A stretch of DNA of 51,008 bases from Corallococcus exercitus (lineage in GTDB: Bacteria > Myxococcota > Myxococcia > Myxococcales > Myxococcaceae), in the NCBI RefSeq assembly GCF_003611585.1, contig NZ_RAVW01000013.1, positions 1 to 51,008 of the forward strand, read 5' to 3'. This document shows positions 33,362-44,741 of this stretch, in pieces. Each line of letters starts with the position of its first letter. Position 1 is the stretch's first letter. The notes under the pieces were generated by a model. The model had not been told where the DNA came from, ran no database searches, and saw nothing but the letters and a program-made list of their open reading frames with translations. The position numbers and the translations under genes are program-made.

Positions 33362-35500
33362 TCAGGCCACGCGTGCGGCCCGCGCGGCGGCGTGCAGGGT
33401 GACGCGGAAGGTGGCGCCGTGGCCCGGCGTGGACTCCGCGGCGATGCTGCCGCCCAGCGCGCGCACGATGGTGTCGCAGATGGACAGGCCCAGGCCGGTG
33501 CCCTGGCCCGGCGCCTTGGTGGTGAAGAAGGGGTCGAAGATGCGGCGCAGGAGCTCCGGCGCGATGCCCCGGCCCGTGTCGCGCACGTCCACCACCACCC
33601 GGCCGTCGTCGTCCACGCGGGTGATGAGGCGGATCTCATGCGCGTCCGTGAAGCCCTCCGGAATCGCGTGCGCGGCGTTGATGACCAGGTTGAGGAACAC
33701 CTGGAACAGCTTGCCCTCGTTGGCGCGCACCGTCGGCACGGAGCCGTACTGCTTCACCAGCCGGGCGCGCGGGCGGATCTCACTGGCCGCCATCTGCGCG
33801 ACGGAGTCCAGCACGCGGTGCACGTCCACCGCCTCCTCGTGCGCGTCGTCCACGCGGGAGAAGACCTTGAGCTGGCGGACGATCTGCCGCATCCGCTCGG
33901 AGCCCTCGCGCGCGTCCTCCAGCACCTGCTGGTACTCCAGCAGCTCCTCGGCGCCCAGGGGCCGGGGCATGGGGCCCAGCGCGCGGTGCAGGAACTCCAG
34001 GTTGGAGAGCACGTAGGACAGCGGGTTGTTCAATTCGTGCGCGATGCCCGCGGCCAGCATGCCCATGGAGGCCAGCCGGTCCCCCAGCATGAGCTGCGCC
34101 TGCATGTGCTTGCGCTCGGTGAAGTCGCGCGCCACCGTCACGCGCGCGGGCACCCCGTCGAAGAGCACGCCCAGCGTCACCAGGTCCGCGCTCACCACCC
34201 GCCCGTCGCGGCGCACCAGCGGCACCTCGTGCGAGCGGGCCGCCAGCGCCCCGTCCTGCGCCTCCTCCAGGTGGCGGCGCGCCACCTCCTGGTCCTCGCG
34301 CCGCACCAGGCCCAGCAGGTGCCGGCCCAACAGCTCCGCCGGATCCTGGTAGCCCAGGTAGTTGGCCATGGCCGGGTTCACCGACAGGAGCATGCCGTCC
34401 GTCGTGTGCACCACCACCGGGTCCGGGAACCCTTCGATGAGCAGGTGGAAGCCCGCCTCCGTGCGGCGCAGCGCGGTCTCCGTGCGCATGCGCAGCGCGT
34501 CCGTGGTGTGCTGCTCCAGCGCCAGCGACAGCGCGCCGGCGGCACCGGAGAGCAGCTTCACCTCCACGTGCGACCAGGGCCGCGCGTCATCGCAGTTGTC
34601 GAAGCCGATGAAGCCGAACGGCTCGCCGTGCACCACCAGGGGCAGCACCAGCAGCGAGCGGATGCCCTGCGCCAGCAGTACCCGCGCGTTGTCCGCGCCG
34701 AAGTCCTCCGGCTTGCCCTGCACGGCCTCGCCCCGGTGCAGCTGCTCCAGCTGGTGCAGCTCGAAGGCCTGATCCACCGGCCACGCCTGCGTGTCCGGGT
34801 TGTCCAATTCGCGCGAGATGCCGGGCGCGCACCACTCCGCGCGCTGGGACTGGAGCATCCGCCCGGAGGCGTCGCGGTGGAACTCGAAGACGTAGGCGCG
34901 GCTGGCGCCCGCGACGCGGCCCAGCGGCTCCAGGATGGAGTTGTAAAGGTCCGAAGCGGCCTCCGGCGCGAGCAGCCGCCGCTGCACCTCCACCATCGCG
35001 CCCAGGTAGCGCTCGCGCGTGGCGGCGGCCTCCTCCGCCAGCCTTCGCGGGGTGACGTCCACCAGCGTGCCCAGCACGCCGCCCAGGTGCTCCGGGTCTC
35101 CCGTCGCGGACAGCTCCACCCAGCGCGGCTGGACGCCACCGGAGGACATCCGCAGCTCCAGCCGCGTGGGCACGTCCGTGCGCGAGCTCGCCGTGCGCAG
35201 GAGCGCGCGCGCATGGTCGCGGTCCTCCGGGTGGAACAGCTCCACGAGCGCGCGGCCCGTCCATGCGTGCACGGGCGCGCCGACCAGGCGCTCCCAGGCG
35301 GGGCTCGCCAGGATGAGCCGGCCCGCGATGTCCAACTCGAAGAGCACCTCGCGAAGGAGGGAGCCGGCCCGCTGGAAGCGTCGGGGGTCCACGAGGTCGC
35401 TCGCCACGGATGACTGCCCCGGAAGAGCGGCGCTCCCCGTCTCGCGTTGCTCCTGCGACACCGCGGCCTCCTTCATCGCGAATGAAACGGACTCAGCCAT
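33362..35500 (-). CDS. PAS-GAF-PAS sensor histidine kinase
   Basis: A 712-residue soluble kinase without membrane segments. A PAS domain (about 45-155) is followed by a GAF domain (about 175-325, ending GFIGFDNCDDARPWSHVEVK), a second PAS domain (about 345-460, SVNPAMANYLGYQDP), HisKA with phospho-acceptor His in GIAHELNNPLSYV, and HATPase_c with VFLNLVINAAHAI, DTGRGIAPE and GQGTGLGLSI. No response regulator is adjacent. The cue is probably cytoplasmic (redox, gas or small ligand). Alternative start at 35476. Confidence 0.92.
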   Translation of the reverse strand: MAESVSFAMKEAAVSQEQRETGSAALPGQSSVASDLVDPRRFQRAGSLLREVLFELDIAGRLILASPAWERLVGAPVHAWTGRALVELFHPEDRDHARALLRTASSRTDVPTRLELRMSSGGVQPRWVELSATGDPEHLGGVLGTLVDVTPRRLAEEAAATRERYLGAMVEVQRRLLAPEAASDLYNSILEPLGRVAGASRAYVFEFHRDASGRMLQSQRAEWCAPGISRELDNPDTQAWPVDQAFELHQLEQLHRGEAVQGKPEDFGADNARVLLAQGIRSLLVLPLVVHGEPFGFIGFDNCDDARPWSHVEVKLLSGAAGALSLALEQHTTDALRMRTETALRRTEAGFHLLIEGFPDPVVVHTTDGMLLSVNPAMANYLGYQDPAELLGRHLLGLVRREDQEVARRHLEEAQDGALAARSHEVPLVRRDGRVVSADLVTLGVLFDGVPARVTVARDFTERKHMQAQLMLGDRLASMGMLAAGIAHELNNPLSYVLSNLEFLHRALGPMPRPLGAEELLEYQQVLEDAREGSERMRQIVRQLKVFSRVDDAHEEAVDVHRVLDSVAQMAASEIRPRARLVKQYGSVPTVRANEGKLFQVFLNLVINAAHAIPEGFTDAHEIRLITRVDDDGRVVVDVRDTGRGIAPELLRRIFDPFFTTKAPGQGTGLGLSICDTIVRALGGSIAAESTPGHGATFRVTLHAAARAARVA

Positions 35501-35613
35501 GAACACAAGGGACGACCCACCCGGTGCGTACGGCCCGAGCCCTCTCTGCGTTTCACCGCGCCCCGAAGCATAAGGCGCTCGAATGTTTCAAAGTCAATGG
35601 ACCCGCCCGGGAC

Positions 35614-36282
35614 TCAGGGGTTTCCCTCGGAGTCTGGAGGCTCCCAACCCCCGGGGATTCCGGAACGCGGGCGTTGACGGCGGTCCCCGAGCAAGCGGGC
35701 AGGCACCCCACCGACGATGGCCCACGGGGGCACGTCGCGGGTGACGACGGCGCCCATGCCCACCACCGCGTGGTCGCCCACGGTGACGCCGTCGGTGATG
35801 CCCGCGTTGGCGCCCACCCAGACGTCCTGGCCGATCACGATTCCCCTCGACGTGACGGGCTGTTCGCGCACGGGGCGGTCCGGCGCGAGCCCGTGGTCGA
35901 AGGCGTAGAGCGTGGCGCCGGTGGCGATGCGGCTGCCCTCGCCGATGCGGATGCCGCACGCGCCGCCGTCCAGGCTGACGCGCGCGTTGAGGCTGACGCG
36001 CGGCCCCAGCACCACCGGCCCGTGTACGAACGCGTCCGCGCCGATGCTGCACCCCGGCCCGATGCGCACCGTGCGGCCGGGCTCCGCGAAGATGCGCGCC
36101 TCCGGGGCAATGAAACATCCTTCGGCGATTTCAACCGTCTCCAGCGCGCGCAGGCGGTCCTGCACCTCGCGCTGCCAGGCCTCCGCCCACTCGCGGTGGC
36201 GCGGCTTGAGGCTGAAGTAGAGCCACGGCATCCACGACAGCCGCAGCTTGTGCTGTTCACGGCGTTGCGCTTCCAGGTCCAC
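35614..36282 (-). CDS. Hexapeptide-repeat acyltransferase
   Basis: A 222-residue left-handed beta-helix protein. Hexapeptide repeats run through the centre ([32 protein letters not shown]), with the catalytic-type His in TLYAFDHG and the C-terminal [20 protein letters not shown] and [20 protein letters not shown] typical of maltose/galactoside O-acetyltransferases. It probably transfers an acetyl group from acetyl-CoA to a sugar. Starts at GTG 36282, 53 bases after the deacetylase-family gene on the same strand. Confidence 0.88.
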   Translation of the reverse strand: MDLEAQRREQHKLRLSWMPWLYFSLKPRHREWAEAWQREVQDRLRALETVEIAEGCFIAPEARIFAEPGRTVRIGPGCSIGADAFVHGPVVLGPRVSLNARVSLDGGACGIRIGEGSRIATGATLYAFDHGLAPDRPVREQPVTSRGIVIGQDVWVGANAGITDGVTVGDHAVVGMGAVVTRDVPPWAIVGGVPARLLGDRRQRPRSGIPGGWEPPDSEGNP

Positions 36283-36335
36283 GCCGCGATGACTACCACG
36301 GGCGCGGCTTCAGCCGGAGGCGGGCCACGCCGGCG

Positions 36336-38141
<1,806 letters not shown>

Positions 38142-38243
38142 CCGCGCCTCGCGGGCGGCAGGGGGCGGAGGATGTTCACGGGGACGGTGGACATGGGCGG
38201 GTGGAGGCCCCTTCATCCTGCGTGGGGGCCGTGGGCGCAAGGC

Positions 38244-38972
38244 TCATTCCACGGGGCGGTGGGCCTCCTCGCGCAGGGCGGGGCTGCGGCGGCGCACGGT
38301 GCGGGCGGCGACGGTGACGAAGAGGGCCCACGCGAGCCCGGCCACCCAGCCGCCGAGCACGTCCGTGGGGTAGTGCACGCCCAGGTACACGCGAGTGCAG
38401 CCCACGAGCACGGACAGGACCAGGGCCACGGTGAGGAGGTAGACCTTCACGCGGCGGTGTTCCGCGAACTGGGCCAGCAGCGCGCCCAGCGTGAGGTAGG
38501 TGATGGCGGACAGCATCGCGTGTCCGCTGGGGAAGCTGGTGGACAGGGTCTCGGTGAGGTGGGGCACCACCGAGGGGCGCGGGCGGTGGAACAGGTTCTT
38601 GAGCAGCGCGTTGAGGAGCCACCCACCGACGATGGCGGCCAGGACGAAGAGGCTGGTGCGGTAGCGGCGCGCCACCAGCAGGAAGCCGCACACGGCCACG
38701 GTGAGCAGCGACAGCACGGGGAAGCCGCCCAGCGACGTCACGTCGCGAGCGGTCTCCGCGAGCCACCAGGGCCCCCGGGGCATCGCGGGATCCTCCGGAC
38801 GGCGCAGGGAGCGGACGATGCGCTCGTCGATGTCCTGCGTGTCGCCTTCGTGCACCTCGTCCGACAGGGCGACGAACCCCAGGACGCACGCGACCACGAG
38901 CAACAGCAGCCCCAGGGGCCGCGTCACCATCACGTCCCAACCCGACACCCACCGCCAAGGCCCTCGTGACAT
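38244..38972 (-). CDS. PAP2-family membrane phosphatase
   Basis: A 242-residue protein with about five membrane segments. The three acid-phosphatase motifs are complete: KNLFHRPRP, SFPSGHA and TRVYLGVHYPTD with its catalytic His and Asp. The family dephosphorylates phosphatidate, undecaprenyl pyrophosphate or related lipid phosphates on the outer face of the inner membrane; the exact substrate is not readable from sequence. Confidence 0.92.
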   Translation of the reverse strand: MSRGPWRWVSGWDVMVTRPLGLLLLVVACVLGFVALSDEVHEGDTQDIDERIVRSLRRPEDPAMPRGPWWLAETARDVTSLGGFPVLSLLTVAVCGFLLVARRYRTSLFVLAAIVGGWLLNALLKNLFHRPRPSVVPHLTETLSTSFPSGHAMLSAITYLTLGALLAQFAEHRRVKVYLLTVALVLSVLVGCTRVYLGVHYPTDVLGGWVAGLAWALFVTVAARTVRRRSPALREEAHRPVE

Positions 38973-39046
38973 GGCCGTGACTTAAGTCGGCGGGTGCGGG
39001 CTGGCCACGGGCTTTCTGCGGCGAGTGTCGGACAGGCTCCAGGTGC

Positions 39047-39478
39047 TCAGGGGTGTTCGACGGACAGGCCCAGGGCTTCGGCGCCCGCGGCCTTCGCGCC
39101 GTCGAGGGCCGTGATGAGCCGTGCGTAAGGAGCGCGGGCGTCCGGCTGGAAGAACAGGCCGCGCTGTCCCTGGGGACGGGCCTCCAGGAAGGCCCGCAGG
39201 CGCGCCACGTACTCCGCTTCGCTCACGGGCTGGCCTTCCAGCAGGAGCGTGCCGTCCGCGGTGAGGCGCACCAGGCCGGGGGCCAGCTCCTTCGACGGTG
39301 GGGCTTCGGCCGTCGCGGGCTCCTGGGAGGGGAGCTGGAGGGCGAACTCGCCGCGCATGAGCGGGGTCACGACCATGAAGATGATCAACAGCACGAGGAC
39401 CACGTCCACCAGCGGCGTGACGTTGATGTCCGACTGGAGTCCGGACTGGGGCTTCACGATGGGGCGTCTGGAGCGCAT
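39047..39478 (-). CDS. ExbD/TolR-family protein (second of pair)
   Basis: A 143-residue protein with the ExbD/TolR signature: a cytoplasmic start, DINVTPLVDVVLVLLIIFMV with its conserved proton-carrying Asp, and a periplasmic domain. It begins 12 bases after the preceding exbD-like gene. These proteins normally pair with ExbB/TolQ to couple proton flow to the outer membrane, but no exbB or tonB is present in the window. Confidence 0.92.
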   Translation of the reverse strand: MRSRRPIVKPQSGLQSDINVTPLVDVVLVLLIIFMVVTPLMRGEFALQLPSQEPATAEAPPSKELAPGLVRLTADGTLLLEGQPVSEAEYVARLRAFLEARPQGQRGLFFQPDARAPYARLITALDGAKAAGAEALGLSVEHP

Positions 39479-39490
39479 GGCGGTCCTCCT

Positions 39491-39904
<414 letters not shown>

Positions 39905-39977
39905 GCACGACCTCCATGTGAATCGGAAGCCATGGGACCACGGGCCCAGGGAGCCGTTGGCCTTGGGTACTCAGTGA

Positions 39978-40023
39978 TTCGGTCATGGTTCGGTCACGCT
40001 TGAGGGTGGTCTTCTTCCCTCAA
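39978..40023. promoter_or_regulatory. Direct and inverted repeats upstream of the WHH toxin gene
   Basis: TTCGGTCA occurs twice, at 39978-39985 and 39989-39996, spaced one helical turn (11 bases) apart. Next comes an inverted repeat TTGAGGG (40000-40006) and CCCTCAA (40017-40023) with a 10-base loop. The ribosome site GGGAGG and the ATG at 40044 follow. Direct repeats at this spacing suggest an activator or repressor site; the hairpin would fall in the leader. Confidence 0.4.
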
Positions 40024-40043
40024 TACATCCTCGGGAGGCCCGT

Positions 40044-41483
40044 ATGAGATGGCATGGGTTGTTGACGCTGGCCTGCATGGCCTTGCTGGCCACCGGCTGT
40101 GCGTCCGCGCCATTCGAGCTCGATTCCTTGAACTCCCGCGAGGACGTGCTTGCCCCCTTCCTGACGTGTTCATCTCCCGCGGCCTTCGTGGCCATGCAGC
40201 GCGGAGTGGACATGGCCCGGCTGGTGGAGTCCCTGAACGATTGGGATGCCGTCCGGTTGGGCTCCCTGGGCCCCATGGACGCGGAGGCGTCCGAAGTCCT
40301 GGGCCGGAAGCGCGCGGCCTTTCTCGTCAGCACCTCGGAGCGGTACGGCTCGGCCCGAGCCGAAGTGTTCGCACTCTTCATCCTCCACTCCGCATGCGAT
40401 GACGAATTGCGCGCCATGCTCCAACTGCTGGCCCAAGACAAGCAGCTTGGCCAGACGCTGGGCACGATGACCACGGTCCGGCAACAACTGCATGAGCGCG
40501 GTCTGATGATTCAGACACACGCCGAGCGTCCTGAACGCAGCGGTGACGTTCTTCGGGGCCTGGGCCGGGCCGGACGGGAAGCACTCGCTAGCAGCGAGGT
40601 GAGCGCGGGGGCCAGCTACCTGGACCTGTCTTCCAAACGCGAGCAACTGCCTACGCCCTACCGCCAGGCACTCGACGAGGTGGAGCGGGCCCTCATGGAG
40701 CAGCATTTCGCGGCGGGCAACGTGGCGCTGGGAAGCTTTGACCACCTGACCTTTGGCGTACCGTTGGGCTTCTTCCACCTGTTGGCGGGAACCGCGCAGG
40801 GGGCGTCGTCGCTGGCTGAGGGCAGGTACGAGCAGGCATCGCGTGAACTGGCACCGGCAGCACTCATGGTCGCGCTGTATGCAGGCGGAAAGGGAGCACG
40901 GGCCCTCCGAGAATCTTCCGGTCCTGTCCTCAACCTGGAGGGATTGAAAGCAGTGGTGGCCCGGCTGGAGGAGCAACTGGGAGTCAACGCGGCCCGTGAC
41001 GTGCTCCGGTACCTCCAGGCCCGCCGGGAGAATGCCTACGTCGCCGCCGAGTGGGGAGAGGCAGGAGTCCTGGCCTTGCATGAGACCCGGGGCAACGCGG
41101 CGAAGGCCCAGGCCATGTTGGCGGAGGCCGAGCGCGAACGGCCACGTACAACCTCAAGCGCGTCCACGGGAGGCTTCTCCGCCGACACTCCCATCCGGAA
41201 CGCGCATCTGGCCGGGAAGACACATCCAGTGACCGGCGTCCCCTTCGACGCGGAGGGCTACCCTGACTTCAAGGCGGCCGGAGTCGTGAAGGCCGAGGTG
41301 AGGATTCCCTATACTGGTTCGCGTGCCGGAGACTTCGCCTCCGCGAACAAGGCAGCGGGCTTGAGGGAAACACCCAAGGGAATGACCTGGCATCACCATC
41401 AGGACCGGGCCACCTTGCAACTGGTTCCCACCGCCATTCACGCCCGGACAGGACACACCGGCGGTTTCTCAGGAGGCCCATGA
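40044..41483 (+). CDS. Lipoprotein with C-terminal WHH-type HNH nuclease toxin domain
   Basis: A 479-residue protein with a lipobox signal peptide (LLATGC, Cys19), a helical middle of about 330 residues of unknown function and a small nuclease tip. The tip has RNAHLAGKTHPVTGVPFD, then Trp449-His450-His451-His452, His466 and His471 in the arrangement WHHH...LVP...IH...HTGG typical of the WHH clade of HNH/endonuclease VII toxins. It should cut nucleic acid in the target cell. The following SMI1/KNR4 gene overlaps its stop, completing a toxin-immunity pair. Confidence 0.85.
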   Translation: MRWHGLLTLACMALLATGCASAPFELDSLNSREDVLAPFLTCSSPAAFVAMQRGVDMARLVESLNDWDAVRLGSLGPMDAEASEVLGRKRAAFLVSTSERYGSARAEVFALFILHSACDDELRAMLQLLAQDKQLGQTLGTMTTVRQQLHERGLMIQTHAERPERSGDVLRGLGRAGREALASSEVSAGASYLDLSSKREQLPTPYRQALDEVERALMEQHFAAGNVALGSFDHLTFGVPLGFFHLLAGTAQGASSLAEGRYEQASRELAPAALMVALYAGGKGARALRESSGPVLNLEGLKAVVARLEEQLGVNAARDVLRYLQARRENAYVAAEWGEAGVLALHETRGNAAKAQAMLAEAERERPRTTSSASTGGFSADTPIRNAHLAGKTHPVTGVPFDAEGYPDFKAAGVVKAEVRIPYTGSRAGDFASANKAAGLRETPKGMTWHHHQDRATLQLVPTAIHARTGHTGGFSGGP

Positions 41484-41947
41484 TGGCGCGGTTCGTGCGG
41501 ACGACCGAGATGGGCCCCTTGCTGAGCGAGGCGGACCTTGCCGCGTTCGAGCAGCGATATAGACTTGCGCTCCCACTCCCGCTTCGCGAGTTCCTGCTGA
41601 CCACCAACGGTGGCCGCCCTGAGCGTGACCTCTTCAAGCTCCAGGGCGTGCCGGGAAATCCCTTCGGCCGGATCCACTTCTTCTTCGGCCTCAACGATCC
41701 CGTCGAGTCCTGCAACCTCGACTGGAACCTGGATGTCTTCCGGGATCGCCTTCCGCCGGGACTGCTCCCCATCGCGACGACGGAAGGTGCCGACAAGCTC
41801 TGCCTTGCCGTGAGCGGTGCTGACACAGGACAGGTGTTCTACTGGGACGCGCACGCCCGCAGCGTCCACTTGCTGGCGGAGGACCTGGGCACGTTCATCT
41901 CGGCACTCCGGTCGGATGCGCTGTCGCCCACTGTCCTGGAGTCCTGA
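41483..41947 (+). CDS. SMI1/KNR4 (SUKH) family immunity protein
   Basis: A SUKH-superfamily protein of 154 residues. The family pattern is visible: LLSEADLAAFEQRYRLALP, LREFLLTTNGGRPE, FFFGLNDPV, LLPIATTEGADKLCLAVSG and GQVFYWDA. SUKH proteins neutralise nuclease toxins of the HNH/WHH kind. Start choice: AGGAGG at 41471-41476 lies 6 bases before the ATG at 41483 and only 3 before the ATG at 41480, so 41483 is favoured. Coupled to the toxin by overlap. Confidence 0.88.
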   Translation: MARFVRTTEMGPLLSEADLAAFEQRYRLALPLPLREFLLTTNGGRPERDLFKLQGVPGNPFGRIHFFFGLNDPVESCNLDWNLDVFRDRLPPGLLPIATTEGADKLCLAVSGADTGQVFYWDAHARSVHLLAEDLGTFISALRSDALSPTVLES

Positions 41948-42056
41948 GTCACGGCCGCGCGGCGTACGCCCCTGGACGCTCTGCCTCAGGAGGCATTGTC
42001 AGGGGTGCGTGGCCTGTTATCACCCGGAGACGTTCGCACCCGGGAGGCACCCGCAC

Positions 42057-43463
42057 ATGGCCATCGCCACCATCAGCCCCACCACCGGAAAGACGCTGCG
42101 CACCTTCGACGTGCTCTCGTCCGAGGAGCTGGAGCGCAAGCTGCAACGGGCCGCGGACACGTTCCGCTCCTACCGCGAGACGTCCTTCGCCGACCGCGCC
42201 CGCTGGATGCGCCGCGCCGCTGAAATCCTCGAAGTCGAGGCCGACCGCTTCGGCCGCATGATGACGGAGGAGATGGGCAAGCCCCTGGAGGCCGCCAAGG
42301 CGGAGTCCATCAAGAGCGCCACCGCGTGCCGCTACTACGTCACCCGCGCGGAGAAGCTCCTGCGCGACACGCCCATCGACGTGGACGGCGACACCGCCTT
42401 CGTGCGCTACCAGCCCCTGGGCCCCGTCCTCGCCATCATGCCGTGGAACTTCCCCTTCTGGCAGGTCGTGCGCTTCGCCGCCCCCGCCCTCATGGCCGGC
42501 AACGTGGGCCTCCTCAAACACGCCAGCAACGTGCCCCAGTGCGCTATCGCGCTGGAAGAAATCTTCCGCACCGCCGGCTTCCCCGAAGGCGCCTTCCAAT
42601 CCCTGTTCATCGAGACGTCGGAGGTGAACCGCGTCATCGAGGACCCTCGCGTGAAGGCCGTCACCCTCACCGGCAGCGAGGGCGCCGGCCGCGCTGTCGG
42701 CGCCGCCGCGGGCCGGGCCATCAAGAAGGTCGTCCTGGAGCTGGGCGGCAGCGACCCGTTCATCGTCATGCCCAGCGCGGACCTGGACAAGGCCGTGCAC
42801 ACCGCCGTGTCCGCCCGCCTCATCAACAACGGCCAGTCCTGCATCGCCGCCAAGCGCTTCATCGTCGCCGAACCCATCGCGCAGGAGTTCGAACGCCGCT
42901 TCGTGGAGCGCATGAAGTCCATGGTGGTCGGCGACCCCATGGACCCGAAGACGGACGTGGGTCCCCTCGCCACGCCCGGCATCCTCGAAGGGCTGCACGC
43001 CCAGGTGCAGGAGAGCGTGAAGGCCGGCACCCGGCTGCTGCTGGGCGGCAAGCCCCAAGGCGGCCCCGGCAACTTCTACCCGCCCACCGTCCTGGCGGAT
43101 CCGCCGCCCAAGGCCCCCGCCTTCCATGACGAACTCTTCGGCCCCGTGGCCACGCTCCTGCGCGCCCGCGACCTGGAGCACGCCATCGAGCTGGCCAACG
43201 CGACGCCCTTCGGCCTGGGCGCGAGCGTGTGGACCCAGGACGCGAACGAGCAGCGCCGGCTCATCGACGGCATCGAGGCCGGCATGGTGTTCGTCAACGC
43301 GCTCGTCGCCTCCGACGCGCGCCTGCCCTTCGGCGGCGTGAAGCACTCCGGCCACGGCCGCGAGTTGGCCGACCTGGGCATCCGCGAGTTCGTCAACGCG
43401 AAGACCGTCCGCATCACCGGCGCGTCCGGAGCACCGCCCCCGTCGAAGCACGCGGGCGAATAG
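42057..43463 (+). CDS. NAD(P)-dependent succinate-semialdehyde dehydrogenase (Sad/YneI type)
   Basis: A 468-residue aldehyde dehydrogenase. The sequence closely resembles the E. coli Sad (YneI) group: AIMPWNFPFWQVVRFAAPAL, LLKHASNVPQC, VLELGGSDPFIV (catalytic Glu) and NNGQSCIAAKRFIV (nucleophile Cys), and ASDARLPFGGVKHSG at the end. It should oxidise succinate semialdehyde to succinate, linking GABA breakdown to the TCA cycle. The ATG at 42057 follows GGGAGG and gives the family length. It is not closely related to the two dehydrogenases at 13.8-16.7 kb. Confidence 0.9.
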   Translation: MAIATISPTTGKTLRTFDVLSSEELERKLQRAADTFRSYRETSFADRARWMRRAAEILEVEADRFGRMMTEEMGKPLEAAKAESIKSATACRYYVTRAEKLLRDTPIDVDGDTAFVRYQPLGPVLAIMPWNFPFWQVVRFAAPALMAGNVGLLKHASNVPQCAIALEEIFRTAGFPEGAFQSLFIETSEVNRVIEDPRVKAVTLTGSEGAGRAVGAAAGRAIKKVVLELGGSDPFIVMPSADLDKAVHTAVSARLINNGQSCIAAKRFIVAEPIAQEFERRFVERMKSMVVGDPMDPKTDVGPLATPGILEGLHAQVQESVKAGTRLLLGGKPQGGPGNFYPPTVLADPPPKAPAFHDELFGPVATLLRARDLEHAIELANATPFGLGASVWTQDANEQRRLIDGIEAGMVFVNALVASDARLPFGGVKHSGHGRELADLGIREFVNAKTVRITGASGAPPPSKHAGE

Positions 43464-43469
43464 CCTCCG

Positions 43470-44594
43470 TCAGCGCGTGCGCACCCGGCCATCCATGGGC
43501 GCGCCGTGCACCTCCTCCAGCGCGGACGTCACGGCGTCCACCTCCGCGCCCAGCTGCTCCACGCTGTGGCGCAGGCCCGCGCCCGCCACGTCCGCGTCAG
43601 CAGCGTCCGCCGAGCGCACCCGCAGCACCTGCGCGTAGAGGTTCTCCAGCGTGTACGCCAGCCGCGTGTACTCGGCCTCCAGCCGGTCCGCGGCCTTGGT
43701 CAGCTCCGCGCGCTGGCGCACCTGTTCGTCCAGCACCTGGAGCGCCGCGCGCAGCCGGTCGCGCACCACCACGTCCTCCTCCGCGGCCCAGCGCGTCTCC
43801 AGCGTCTTGCGCTCGTCCGCCAGCCGCTGCACGTCCTCCGGCGGCGCCACCGTGCGCAGCTCGCGCTCGCGGCGGATGAGCTCATGGCAGCTCTTCTTCA
43901 GGTCCTGCACGGTGCGCTCCGGCGAGCGCACCATCTCCTGCAACACGCCCTTCCCCGCGCGCAGCTCCGCCAGCAGCTTCTCGCAGACGGCATCCACGCG
44001 CTTCAGGCGCGGATCCGCGGGCGCCTCCGGCACCTTCTCCCGCGGCAGCACTGGCGCGGGCGGATCCTCCACGCGCGTCAGCAATGGGTTGTTGGCCGGG
44101 CGCAGGTGCTTCGCGGCGCCCTTGAAGAACCCGAGCGCCACGAACACGAGCCACCAGTAGTGCTGCGGCAGCCGCACCACCGTGGCGATGCACGCCAGCG
44201 CGACGATGAGCTGCCCCACGCCCACCAGCGGGTTGCGCGAGGCCTCCTCCCGCGCCGCCCGCTCCGCCCGCTTCGCGTCGCGGTGCGCCTGCTGCTGGGC
44301 GATGTACGCGTCGCGCTTGGCCTGCCGCTCCGCGCGGCGCAGGGCGTCCTTCGACTCACGCTCCCACTGCTTCTCCCACCGCTGGCGCTCCCGCTCCGCG
44401 CCGCGCTCCCACTCCCGCTCCCAGCGGTCGCGCTCCTTCTCGGTGGGCAGGCGGCCCATCCGGCGCACCCACGCCTCCAGGGCCGCGTCCTTGCGCGCCC
44501 GCCCCTCCTCGATGGCCGCCTCCAGTCGCCGCAGCCGCTCGGCCGCATCGTGAGCAGGGAGGGAGGCAGGGGGCGCTTCGCGGTCTCGGGGCAC
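43470..44594 (-). CDS. Coiled-coil protein with two central membrane helices
   Basis: A 374-residue protein. Residues about 15-120 are a very charged coil rich in Trp, Glu and Arg (KERDRWEREWERG, RQRWEKQWERES). Two hydrophobic helices follow at about 125-165 (VGQLIVALACIATVV, YWWLVFVALGFF), and then another coiled coil (about 195-360) with few membrane features. Both coils are therefore probably cytoplasmic. No family recognised; the layout recalls membrane-linked stress or scaffolding proteins. It converges with the dehydrogenase gene. Confidence 0.7.
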   Translation of the reverse strand: MPRDREAPPASLPAHDAAERLRRLEAAIEEGRARKDAALEAWVRRMGRLPTEKERDRWEREWERGAERERQRWEKQWERESKDALRRAERQAKRDAYIAQQQAHRDAKRAERAAREEASRNPLVGVGQLIVALACIATVVRLPQHYWWLVFVALGFFKGAAKHLRPANNPLLTRVEDPPAPVLPREKVPEAPADPRLKRVDAVCEKLLAELRAGKGVLQEMVRSPERTVQDLKKSCHELIRRERELRTVAPPEDVQRLADERKTLETRWAAEEDVVVRDRLRAALQVLDEQVRQRAELTKAADRLEAEYTRLAYTLENLYAQVLRVRSADAADADVAGAGLRHSVEQLGAEVDAVTSALEEVHGAPMDGRVRTR

Positions 44595-44741
44595 GAGGTG
44601 ACGCTAACAACTTCTCCCAGCCTTGGGGACTGCCGTGGGCGGCCCCATAAGCCCAGGTGTTGAGCCATTGGCGCGCGGCGGGCAGGCGGACTGGGGCGCG
44701 CGGTGGTCCCCTGGGAAGGGATGCGGTAGTGGGAGGGCACG

